From: Misgurnus anguillicaudatus | Taxonomy: Eukaryota; Chordata; Actinopteri; Cypriniformes; Cobitidae | Direction of reading: 5' to 3' | Length of the DNA: 64,000 nt | NCBI RefSeq assembly: GCF_027580225.2 | Contig: NC_073339.2 | Coordinates: 38,616,501-38,680,500, forward strand | Shown here: positions 54,924 to 64,000 of the stretch, in pieces | Layout of the letters: each line of letters starts with the position of its first letter | How positions within the stretch are numbered: position 1 is the stretch's first letter | The notes under the pieces: model-generated | Databases searched by the model: none | Told to the model about the DNA's origin: nothing | What the model saw: the letters and a program-made list of their open reading frames with translations, nothing else | Position numbers and translations under genes: made by a program

Positions 54924-55984
54924 AAGATTACAAAATGAAGTAACAAATTATTGCAAATCATTGTGACATTCATATATTACTACATTTAAATTTCAAATGC
55001 CGTTTTTAAAATGGATATTAAATTATTACTGCATGCATACATTGGGCATGCATTTGACATTAAATCAACTGTAATCTTACACATATTGATTTTATAGTCT
55101 AGTTTTACACTAAAGAGCATTTTTCTCAAACAAGAATCTCTACTGTAAAAAATCTCTGTTGTGGTTGTAGCATGCATCTTTTTTGTGTGCCTGCATGCGT
55201 GTCTCCACGTAGCTCACGTTCCACTCAAGTTATTAAACACCACATCCCCAGTGGGACACTCCCTCACAACAATCCCTATGGGAAACCAACCCACTGTGGG
55301 CTCAGCACGCTTTGACACCTTCAGGGCCGTGCAGACTAACTCGAGAGGTCCACCAAACACATACAAACATGCACACAATTCACCCATGACCATCACGTGG
55401 AGGGCAAGCGCTGGTGTGTGTCCTTGTCTCGCTATCTGGCAAGGCCTCCTTCCCCTCCCTGTGGAGTTGTTGAGGGCGTGTATCTGTTTGTGTGCGCGGA
55501 CCATCCCGCTTCTCACCGTGTGCGAATGCGAATGTGTGACCGTCACACCTCTCGCCGAGTTAAATCTGTTCCTTCTTGACGCTTCATACACTGTATGATG
55601 GATGGACTGTTTTAGAAAAGTGCTTTTCTCTCTATGTTCCTTCTAGTTCTCATCTTTTCGTTACTCTTCTCATCTGTCTCCCTCGGAGCTCCTCAGTTAT
55701 CATTTTTTTAACACTGAAAGATAAACAGATTACAGTTGTTTGTGGATGATAAAATCACACACATTTATATATCTTTTTTTTTTCATTTAAAAAAAATTAT
55801 AACACATTTCATATATGTAGTTTGGTTCATTTGGTCAGGACCAAAAGCAAAAAATTATACATTGTATAGCGTTTTTAGCAGTTTTGGTTCCTTTTCAGAT
55901 CAGACCAGTTGACACGAACCAAAATGCAGTCATGTGATAACATCCACATCACTCGTTGGCCACATGTGTCTTTAGAGAGCACTT
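54924..55984. other. Unique interval open on both strands
   Basis: At 55161-55598 a plus-strand frame of 145 codons overlaps a 125-codon minus-strand frame. The segment is GC-richer than its surroundings (GGCCTCCTTCCCCTCCCTGT), which alone reduces stop codons. Neither product shows a known domain, signal peptide with follow-on, or splice context. 55820-55950 has GGTTCATTTGGTCAGGACCA, a possible repeat piece. Confidence 0.4.
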
Positions 55985-56121
55985 ATCGTCCGATTCACGT
56001 TTTTAAATTTCCTTTGGTGTGTAAGTGTGTATTAGTACATGTTAGCGATATGCAAACGGTACAAACCCCAAAGTAAACCATGACACCAGTTATCGTCTCC
56101 AACGTAAGTCTCTTTTCTTGG
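55985..56121 (-). repeat. Family R repeat copy 4, partial
   Basis: Minus strand reads CCAAGAAAAGAGACTTACGT then TGGAGACGATAACTGG, GTTTACTTTGGGGTTTGTAC and CACACTTACACACCAAAGG, collinear with 62460-62600. It joins a TTAA-a copy directly at 56121/56122. Confidence 0.75.
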
Positions 56122-56311
56122 AGCGGTATTATCCCCTTCTGACATCACCGGGGGAGCCAAATTTCAATGACCTATTTTTTCACATGCTTGCAGAGAATGG
56201 TTAACCAAAATTAAGTTACTGGGTTGATCTTTTTCACATTTTCTAGGTTGATAGAAGCACTGGGGACCCAATTATAGCACTTAATATGGAAAAAGTCTGA
56301 ATATGTCACCT
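56122..56311 (+). mobile_element. TTAA-a MITE copy 3, left half lost
   Basis: GCGGTATTATCCCCTTCTGA through CTAGGTTGATAGAAGCACTG then GGGACCCAATTATA match copies 1 and 2. It ends ATGTCACCT followed by TTAG, one base off the TTAA target. Confidence 0.78.
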
Positions 56312-56315
56312 TTAG

Positions 56316-57834
56316 GTGTTACATATTGAAGCATTTTTTTTAGTTGATCCAACTTTTACTTCTTACTTCTTTTAAAGGATTGGAGATAATTTATGGACCC
56401 TTGCCTACATTTGACAGTATTTGATAAAAGGTTTTTATGATTCCTAAAGCAAAATCCTGAAGTTGGGATACAATAAAAGTGGTAAAATGTAATAAGTGTG
56501 GGTTTGGGGTGACGTTTTGAAGAACAGGTGCAGATGTGACCAGCAAGGGCTATGATCGATGCACTTTGCTGCATTTCAGAATATTCATCTTGGTCTAGTT
56601 TAGTTTTAATATACACTGACATTTATAAGATTCAGCCCACATGTAAATTTATGAGAAATCTGAGTTATTTGATTACACTGTATTGTGAGCAGCATTCACC
56701 CTTAATTAAGATGAGTTATAAAAATAAAAAAAATACTACAGAAACATTCGAAAAAAGTTAAGCTATGGCCAAAAATGAATCTTTTTCCAGAAAATTATAC
56801 ATTCACAGAGCAATATTTTTAGCATAGACACTGCAGTCACCATTGAATCATACTTTAAAGTTTAATTAAGAGAGGAGCTGCGTTTCTTCCTGGAAAAAAA
56901 TCATTGACATTTACATTTCTCAGTTGATTGGTTAGTCATCTATGTGAAGTAAAACATCTTTTTCAAGTCTAATTACTGAGATTTAATATAAATAAGAAAT
57001 ATAATTATAGTTTATGTACTTCATGTAGATGTTGTAAACAATTAAAACTAAATATAAATGTCATTGTAAAAGGTTGTCTACAGTATGTAATTCTGAAGCA
57101 ATAAATAGCAATTTCATACTTTTTTTTGTGAAATTAAAAAATAGTTTACTCATAGAAATACACATTAAGCAGCAATGTGAGATAATACTTTCTTTGAGTT
57201 ATAAAAGTATGCTGGGAAACACGTGCCGTGCTTTGTGATTCCATTTCTAGTCCAACGCACACCCACATACGCACACAAGCATGATGTTGGCCCTCAGGCT
57301 TGTACAGATTGGCCCTAAAAGCGGCTATTAGCTGAAGTAGAACCGTTTTTCAGGATAACCGACCACAGCAATGTACCGTATACAATAAACACATTTCACC
57401 GTATCCTCGAGTAATTTAATACTTTCCAAATAGGATGACTGCCGTACAGTCGAGTAGAGGCTTGATGAAGCATACACCTATTGTTTATACTTTCCAGAAC
57501 AAAACTGAGGGGGGAATTCACAAAAATTTAATTGCATCCACTGAAACCATGGTTTATTTATGCACGCTCTCTGTGTTGATGTGTTTAATACCCCATTCAC
57601 TAAAGGAATTACGCAAATCACATAATGACGCACACATAGCCTATTTGGCATAGTTAACTGGGACTGTGTTATATATCCATACAATGGTCATATGTGATAT
57701 CGGGAAGCAATGTGATGGTGCATAATCGAGTTACCCCACCCACTTTTGACAGTTTTACTGAGATTTCTAATCCTGTGCGAATTTGCCATTAATATTACAG
57801 AATATTACAGGCCAAATAGAGCTTAATTTTCACC
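56316..57834. other. Unique non-coding interval
   Basis: No repeat family recognised apart from a few bases like the CACTGTAAAA MITEs (AGTTGATCCAACTTTTACTT at 56342). Frames are short. Confidence 0.5.
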
Positions 57835-58086
57835 AAAAGACGGTGTGTTTCAACTTCAAAATTACTTGAATTGGTAATGCCTAAAAATTTAATTTTAAGT
57901 GAAAAAATTAAGCTGAAAATTTTAAAATATTTTAGGTGTTACCAATTGAAGTAATTAAAAAAAAATCACCCTAAATTTTCACTTAAGTGGGAAAATGTAA
58001 GTAAAAAGACTTTACTTAAATTTTCTTACATAAAGATTTGTATACGTTTTTTTTCATAAGTTGATCCAAATTTTACTTTTTACAGT
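57835..58086 (+). repeat. CACTGTAAAA-type MITE, imperfect
   Basis: ATTACTTGAATTGGTAATGC near 57863 is partly the inverse of GTTACCAATTGAAGTAATT at 57938, and the right end reads AAGTTGATCCAAATTTTACT then TTTTACAGTGTA. The left terminus is unclear. Confidence 0.5.
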
Positions 58087-58089
58087 GTA

Positions 58090-58910
58090 TGTCATTTTAA
58101 TATTTGGCAAAATAGTTTGTGTTTTTTTTACATAGATAATTGTTTACACAATGTTTGTTATAGAAAAACATAACTAGAAATGTTTATTATCAAATTTAAT
58201 CAATAAAATGTCATACTGAAGACTGTGGTAGCAAATATCATTGCGATATCTTCATATTACCGATACGTTTTTCTCAGGGGAAAAACATCCAACAACCTAA
58301 AAAACAAAATCTAGGTGAAAGAATTGACATAGACCTCCTATGACCTTAGCAGGTTGTATTTTAGTAAGAATCCTTCTTCGCTCGCTTTGATAATTTAAGG
58401 TTTATTTTTGAATGCCAATAAACCTCTCAAGTGAGAGATAGAGAATGAGAGAATATATTGGCATGTACTGTAACATATGCAAAAAATGACCCTGACACTT
58501 CATACCCCAATTTATCTCTTTCCCTCTCATTCTTTCTGTCTCGCTTTCTGTGTGAAAAATTGAACCATGGGGAAATCACACAGGCCAGACGATTTTAGTG
58601 CTTTGTAAAATATGGTCTACATTCACAGGGGCAAGTCTGTGTCAATTAGGGCTCTCCGTCTCACTGTCTCAATAACAACTTAAAGAATCAAAGGAATGAA
58701 CTTTGCACATCTCTATGTATAGCTTAGTTTGAAAACATGTTGATAGGCAAATATATTTGTAAATAAAACCTAAATGGGACTTAAAGTCATTTGCAGTCTA
58801 TGTATGATGATATTTAAATATTGAAGTTTGAAACAAGTTTGAAATATCATCTACATGCAAAAGCAAAACTGTTCATTAGAAGCGCTTGACTGCAGCAAGC
58901 TACACAGTAA
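58090..58910. other. Unique non-coding interval
   Basis: AT-rich, with no repeat signature and no gene that I can support. Confidence 0.5.
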
Positions 58911-58912
58911 AA

Positions 58913-59143
58913 TTCCTTGTTGTGTTACATTTTAAAGTTTAATTAACTTGAAATTAAAATTACTTTCAACTTTTTCTACTAGTGAGGAGTTGTTATAAAT
59001 TATAAAAATCAAGTTGAAAAAATTTCATTCAACTTTATTTTATTTTTTATAACAACACCTTACTAGTAAAAAAAGTTTAAATAATTGTAAATTCAAGTTG
59101 ATTAAACTTAAAAATTCAAGTGTAACAAGGTTTTTTTACAGTG
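58913..59143 (+). mobile_element. CACAGTAAAA hairpin MITE, near-perfect palindrome
   Basis: CACAGTAAAATTCCTTGTTG then TGTTACA and TGTAACAAGGTTTTTTTACA then GTG are inverted, TA on each side (58911-58912 and 59144-59145). Inner TTTAATTAACTTGAA, CTACTAGTGAGGAGTTG and TCAAGTTGAAAAAATTTCAT continue the pairing to the centre near 59025. 231 bp. Confidence 0.85.
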
Positions 59144-59307
59144 TATGGTCAAAAGAGTTTATTTGCTATATATTATTTTCTTTAAAGTAACTGAATCCTT
59201 TCGAATATTTTCACGTTTTGCATCACATGCGCTGATATAAGAGCCTAAAGTGGTTTGTCATTGCTTGACCTCATTATAACCTAAATTGAAGAATCATCTG
59301 AGATTGA

Positions 59308-60473
59308 GGGCCCTATTTTAACAATCTAAGCGCATGATCTAAAGCGTACGGCACACAGTTTAAAGGGGTGTGTCAGAATCCATTTTGCTTTTAATGACGA
59401 GAAAAATGGTTTGTACGCCTAGCACACAGTCTAAAAGGGTTGTTCCTATTCTCGTAATGAGTAAAGGGTGTGTTTTGGGCATAACGTGCAATAAACCAAT
59501 GAGAGTCTCATTGGTCATCCCCAGTTGCGCTCGCGCCATGCCGATTCCCTATTTAGATGGTGGAATTTGTAAACTGAAAAAGTAAGCGGAGGAAGAAGAC
59601 CAAAAGTTTAAGATTGATGTTAAAAAAATTGTGTTGTTGTTTTTTTTGTACTGAAATGTTTCTTTTATTTTTTGTATTAAAACCTTTGGTATTCCGTAAA
59701 TAGCAGGCTTTTAATTGCTGTAAATGAATAATCAGTATCTCAAAGAGTTTCTACTCTTGTATTTGTAACAAACAGGACATGAAGAATTTACAAACGGTGT
59801 GGAGAGCTGAAACGTTTCAGGACTCGGACAGCGTCATGATTGTTTTGGAAAGCATTACTTAAAAAAAAGGTTCTCATCTCACAATATCCAGAGGTACAAA
59901 GTCATCATATACAATAAATCCTTGGGTAACATTTAAAACACATTTCAAAATAAATGCAATATTTGCATGTTTAAAGCAAAACATTCAATTACTTACCAGG
60001 CTACAGGTGAAGCAGCTCTTTACGCCTTCTAATGTCTCGTAAATCAGTCCTCATTTATGTCCAAGAGACTCAATAATAATCTTTTACATTTTAAATACTT
60101 TAATTTTTATATTTAAAAACTTTTGTTTGCTTTCCATGTGTGTAATAAGAAAATGTGCATTGTTGTCCCGTTTATAGGCGCATATTACTAACACGCTCTT
60201 TAAATAACAAAAACAACATTGCGCCATTGACTTTAGACCAGGTTTTGTTGGTCAATGGTGTAGTCTTTCTTAGTTGCCTCAAAATAGCAACGCGCCAACA
60301 ATGCGCTTAAACACACCTCATTTTCAAACCAGCACGCCCATAGGTGCACAAATGGGTGCAAATGCATTTGCTGTTTAAACAACCTGGCGCTGAACGTGAA
60401 AATGAAAACTGCACGGCTCAACCTAGCAAAAAACACTTGCGTCACGCACTGCGCCAGGTGTATGATAGGGCCC
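59308..60473 (+). mobile_element. Harbinger-like element (GGGCCCTATTTTAAC), non-coding copy
   Basis: Left GGGCCCTATTTTAACAATCT then AAGCGCA and right TGCGCCAGGTGTATGATAGG then GCCC match the termini of the 50622 element. Flanks are TGA on both sides rather than TTA. Shared inner motifs are CGCCATTGACTTTAGAC and GGTCA.TGGTG near the right end. The place of the Myb gene is occupied by AT-rich sequence with no recognisable product. Confidence 0.82.
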
Positions 60474-60483
60474 TGAGAATTAA

Positions 60484-61041
60484 AGGTACAGTATGGCAGT
60501 GGTTCTCAAACTTTTTCCGTGTGCGGCCCCCCTTGTGTACGATGCATTCCTCCTCCCCCCCCCAAATAAAATGTATGACAAAAACTGTTCTAAAATTTTA
60601 CATTTTAATTAAACAAAAAATATTCAGTTATACAAAGTAGTGCTCTTGGTTAGTACCCTTATTTTTATTAGGTTTAATTACACAGAATTCATGATAAATT
60701 AATGTATTTTATAAAATGTCATAAAACTGGGGCCCCCCTGGCACCATCTCGCGGCCCCCCTGGGGGCCCCGGACCCCAGTTTGAGAACCACTGCAGTATG
60801 TTTTTTAGCAGCATGCGTGAGATCGCGAATTGCAACCAGAAGCAATGAGAAGTTACGATAGCTGCCACAGGCCAAACATGTCATCGTCTGAGACAACATA
60901 AGGATAAAATAAGCTCTGTAGAGCAGTTTATAGAAACATTTAAGGTATATGTAAGGTCTTCATACACCACTGATCATATAGTTATGCATATTATATTGCA
61001 TTTCTTTCAAGAGATTCTTTGAAAAGTTTCAAATTGCAGCT
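60484..61041 (+). mobile_element. TTAA-e MITE copy 3, interrupted by a hAT
   Basis: Starts AGGTACAGTATG after TTAA (60480-60483) and ends AAATTGCAGCT before TTAA (61042-61045); the internal GCGAATTGCAACCAGAAGCA and TCAAGAGATTC match copy 1. The hAT at 60497 lies 13 bp inside its left end. Confidence 0.8.
60497..60793 (+). mobile_element. hAT MITE (CAGTGGTTCTCAAACTTTTT)
   Basis: Starts CAGTGGTTCTCAAACTTTTT, ends AGTTTGAGAACCACTG, the classic Charlie-like hAT terminus. Flanks CAGTATGG (60489-60496) and CAGTATGT (60794-60801) agree at 7 of 8. It contains GCGGCCCCCCTTGTG and CGCGGCCCCCCTGGGGGCCC blocks. 297 bp. Confidence 0.92.
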
Positions 61042-61045
61042 TTAA

Positions 61046-62288
61046 TACAAAGTCTTAGGCTCCATACTGAAATCTCATGATTTAGATATTTTTGCATGAC
61101 CACTACATTGTATAAATGGCATATTTCCCATATAAACAGCTGATTTTCCACATAGCTATTTAAGTAGCATCTTAAATCGTTTCATGTTCACGTTCTGATG
61201 TCTTTCCTCTCATTGTACCATAATTTAAGTTCAAATCAATATTTTCATATTTATTTAACTATTTTAACTTGTTTGGTAACAGACACATTTAATAAACGGA
61301 ATAAGTCAGGTGGTCATTATTGTAAAGCAAACTCTGGTAATAATCCTTATTTATTGACAGCTCTAATGTTGTTATGCAACAAGTAGTTTATAGAATGAAC
61401 AAAGTTAATTAGTTTCACAATTAGTATAAATATTCCTCTCGGTGGCCTGAGTATTTGACAACATCTGCTTTGTTGTGATTGGCATTTAGCGAGATTAACA
61501 TAATGATTTGGACGGCTATTAAAAGGCCACAATAGCTGTTAAATGCGCAGCTCAAAAAAATAACATTACTGGACTGTTTACACAAGTGTTTCATAGACAC
61601 CAAGAAACTATAATTGTCTGATAAGACAGATGGTACATGTAGTCAGTCCAGTGGTGGTTATCCAGATGTCGGAGCATGATCTCAAACATACACAGTAAAT
61701 ACACACACACACACACAGTGTGGGATCACTATCTCTTTGGACAGGCTGTCACAATTCCCGAGCATAGTGAGGCAGCTGTCTATGGCTGACTGGACAACGA
61801 CTGAGAGATCACAGCTGGACTATACACACACACCATTTCAACCCTCTGAACCCAAGAGACTTTGGCAAGTTTGGCTGTCTGACTGTCTGCAGCCCCGTCT
61901 GGCTGCAAAATCTGTTTGCGTCTGGTGTGCATATATGTGTGTTTCCTTGTCATCTAATCTTACCATCTAGTCTGTTCATTAGTTCATCTTTGTGTCTGTC
62001 TAAAATTAAACCAGTGAGGATTTACACCCAGACATCTGGAATGCAGATGTAGAGAAATGCTGGGATGTGATGTATAATATATTTGTTCACTGTTGTCTCC
62101 CATCTGGTAAAAGAGGCTGTATTGTAGATTTTTCTAGTTTAATCTTTCCATAATACATTTCCTTTTGTTTTTGGACACTTAGACCACATTTACAATGTAT
62201 GAGTGTTATCAGGAAAAACAGCTTGCCCAAGGTTGGAAGTTTGGTTGGTGTTAGCTGGTTTAAGATGGGGGTAGCTGGTTTAACATTA
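61046..62288. other. Unique non-coding interval with a short (CA)n
   Basis: (CA)n at about 61701-61718. Several 60- to 82-codon frames on both strands without domains; the minus-strand frame at 62087-62335 runs into family R. No gene called. Confidence 0.5.
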
Positions 62289-62600
62289 GCCAGAAATGTG
62301 ACGCTCCTTACCATGTTTGAAAGATTCGCGCACAATGCAATGCTAACATGAGTTAACTTCCAGGCTGTGAGTCAGAAACGGTAGGAATTATTATAATGTA
62401 GGTCTTCTCTGCATCACCAATCCCAGGAAGTAAACTGTTGCCTGCAATCCGTGTGTTTGTTGTAGTCCAAGAAAAGAAATTTACGTTGGAGACGATAACT
62501 CGCATCATTGTTTACTTTGGGGTTTGTACCTTTTGCATATCGTTAACATGTAATAATACACACTTACACACCAAAGGAAATGTAAAAACGTGAACTGGCC
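62289..62600 (+). repeat. Family R repeat copy 3
   Basis: GAAATGTGACGCTCCTTACC, AATGCAATGCTAACATGAGT, CCAGGCTGTGAGTCAG, GGAAGTAAACTGTTGCCTGC, GTTTACTTTGGGG and CACACTTACACACCAAAGGA make this the longest of the four copies in the window. No terminal repeats found. Confidence 0.72.
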
Positions 62601-62808
62601 AATTGGTGCTCTTCACGCTTGTCCTGGCTTGTCAGCACCCTTGCCCCACATCTATATTGAATATAATGTATTTGCGCACGCAAAAGATGTGAAATGTGAA
62701 CCTCCCCTAATAAATGCAATGCTATGAAAACTTCAACAATATTTTGTTTGCAGATGCCAGTTGCTTTGTTATTTTGTATCTAACAAAATAAAATGTAAAC
62801 ATTATTCG

Positions 62809-63572
62809 AATGCTTTTCGGCATCGCTGTATAACTTTAGTTTAATTTAGTTACTTGCAGAACAATCAGAATTTAGTATTTCATTATCATTTTCACCTTAA
62901 GTTTCAGTGCTTTACTTGCCGTAAGCCTACTTTTTCTAAATATCACTCAAATAAAACTTACATTTCAGACACTGTATAGTGAATTATTTTAACGATCTAA
63001 GTGCATGGTCTAAAGCGCATGGCGCACAGTCTTAAAGGGTGCGTCCGAATCCACTTTTGCTTTCAACAACGGGAAAAATGGTTTGTGCGCCTAGCACACA
63101 GTCTAAAAGGGTTGTTCCTATTCTCGTAATAAGTAATGTGTTTTGGGCATAATGTGCAATAAACCAATAATAGTCTCATCTCTCATCCCTTTTAAAAGCC
63201 AGTAGTGCTTGCGCCATGCAGATTTCCCATTTAGGTGGCAGAATTTGTAAATTGAAAAACTAAGCGGAGGAAGAAGAGTCCAAGTTTAAGACTGATGTTA
63301 AAAAATTGCGTCATTTTTATTTGCTTTGAAATTGTTCTTTTTTAATTAAAAACAAATGTTATTAATACGCAAGTATTGTAATGCTTTTTGGCATCGCTGT
63401 ATAAGTTTAGTTCAATTTAGTTACTTGCAGAATAATCAAAATATTAGTATTTCATTACTTTCACCTTAAGTGTATTCAATTTAGTTTCATTGCTGTACTT
63501 ACCTTAGCCTACTTTTTCCAAATACATCTGAAATTAAACTTACATTTCAGACACTGTATGGTGAATTATTTT
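62809..63572 (+). repeat. Direct repeats around a Harbinger left-end fragment
   Basis: 62809-63000 (AATGCTTTTCGGCATCGCTG, TTAGTTACTTGCAGAA, CATTTCAGACACTGTATAGT then GAATTATTTT) recurs at 63380-63572 with modest divergence, 571 bp apart. The spacer begins AACGATCTAAGTGCATGGTC and follows the left third of the 59308 Harbinger element to about 63345 (CTAAAAGGGTTGTTCCTATT; AGCGGAGGAAGAAGA); its GGGCCC tip is missing. Confidence 0.8.
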
Positions 63573-64000
63573 GTATGTTTTTTGCTTCTCTATACAAAGT
63601 GAATGCAGAATCAATCATGTGTTTGCAAAGAAATAGCGAAACTAACAGACTGTCTGCAACGTTATGAACACAGACAATCCCCTCATCTAATCAGATTATG
63701 GACAAAAACTAATTGTTGCATATAGATGCATTCACGCCATATCGTAATTATTATAATAACATGATTACAGCATGTAAAAAGCGTTCAAGTCCTCGTAGAG
63801 TTTGTAATTACAGCTTGTGGACAGGGAGTTTTCTGAGGGCTACGACTTGTACCACGTGACCGCTGCAACCTCACACGGAAGCACTTCCAGTATGATGAGT
63901 ACCAAACATTGGTTAAAACATTTGATCAAATCTCAATCATTACCCTCAGAACCATGGCATACAGTATGAAAGCAGATGCAGGCTTCAGCTCCGCCCCGGC
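63573..64000. other. Unique non-coding interval to the window end
   Basis: No recognised repeat or gene. A CCACGTGACC E-box-like motif occurs at about 63852. Confidence 0.45.

Noticed and set aside
1..64000. Bacterial-type features (operons, CRISPR, insertion sequences with transposase, ribosome binding sites)
   Set aside because: The sequence is vertebrate non-coding DNA; spaced repeats here are MITEs and microsatellites, not CRISPR arrays.

Overview
The window reads as non-coding DNA of a teleost fish, most likely a cyprinid or close relative. It is AT-rich, has no intact host gene that I can recognise, and is packed with short non-autonomous DNA transposons whose ends are familiar from cypriniform genomes (for example TTAAAGGGATAGTTCACCC, TAGTGCTGGGCAAAGATTAA, AAGGTGCAGTGTGTAA). 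Most open frames are chance or repeat-derived. The stretch is therefore intergenic (gene desert) or part of a very large intron; the sequence alone does not say which. Family letters used below (M1, X, G, R, T2, TTAA-a to TTAA-f) are my own local labels.

Elements were dated and classified mainly by terminal inverted repeats (TIRs) and target-site duplications (TSDs) read by eye. Eleven hAT-type insertions have 8-bp TSDs, most of them perfect (18929, 20297, 22819, 26278, 32629, 33617, 44815, 45593, 48010, 53612, 60497). Harbinger-like elements have 3-bp TSDs (11299, 12721, 25657, 37503, 50622, probably 59308). Six separate families are flanked by TTAA, all starting AG next to it. There is one Tc1-like transposon with a broken transposase gene (3108-4034), a second older Tc1-like family (11167-11880, 8581-10525), tRNA-derived SINEs (5516, 7464, 44724), and several CACTGTAAAA-type hairpin MITEs.

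Layout: 1-6.5 kb holds M1 MITEs, a TTAA element, the Tc1 relic and a SINE; 6.5-7.5 kb is a pile of truncated hAT, MITE and SINE pieces; 7.5-8.6 kb is unique and looks like a possible regulatory element; 8.6-10.5 kb is a four-level nest of insertions; 11-17 kb has Harbinger, GC-box and TTAA MITEs; 17.7-25.6 kb mixes unique DNA with hAT and TTAA elements; 25.7-36.9 kb contains two young inverted copies of one 1.3-kb hAT element, a tandemly repeated M1 segment and an element with a THAP-domain relic; 37.5-39.3 kb is a three-level nest; 41-46.8 kb has hairpin MITEs and a SINE split by a hAT at its B box; 47.8-54.6 kb has hATs and a Harbinger element with a Myb/SANT relic; 54.6-64 kb has further Harbinger, TTAA and hAT elements and a locally duplicated segment.

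No genes act together here. The only protein-coding traces are three decayed transposon genes (Tc1 transposase, THAP-domain protein, Myb-like Harbinger accessory protein). I found no convincing new biological system; the most useful leads are the promoter-like GC-box/CCAAT tandem arrays inside two non-autonomous families, the THAP relic, a cluster of four TGATNNATCA palindromes, and repeat-free blocks that could be conserved enhancers.
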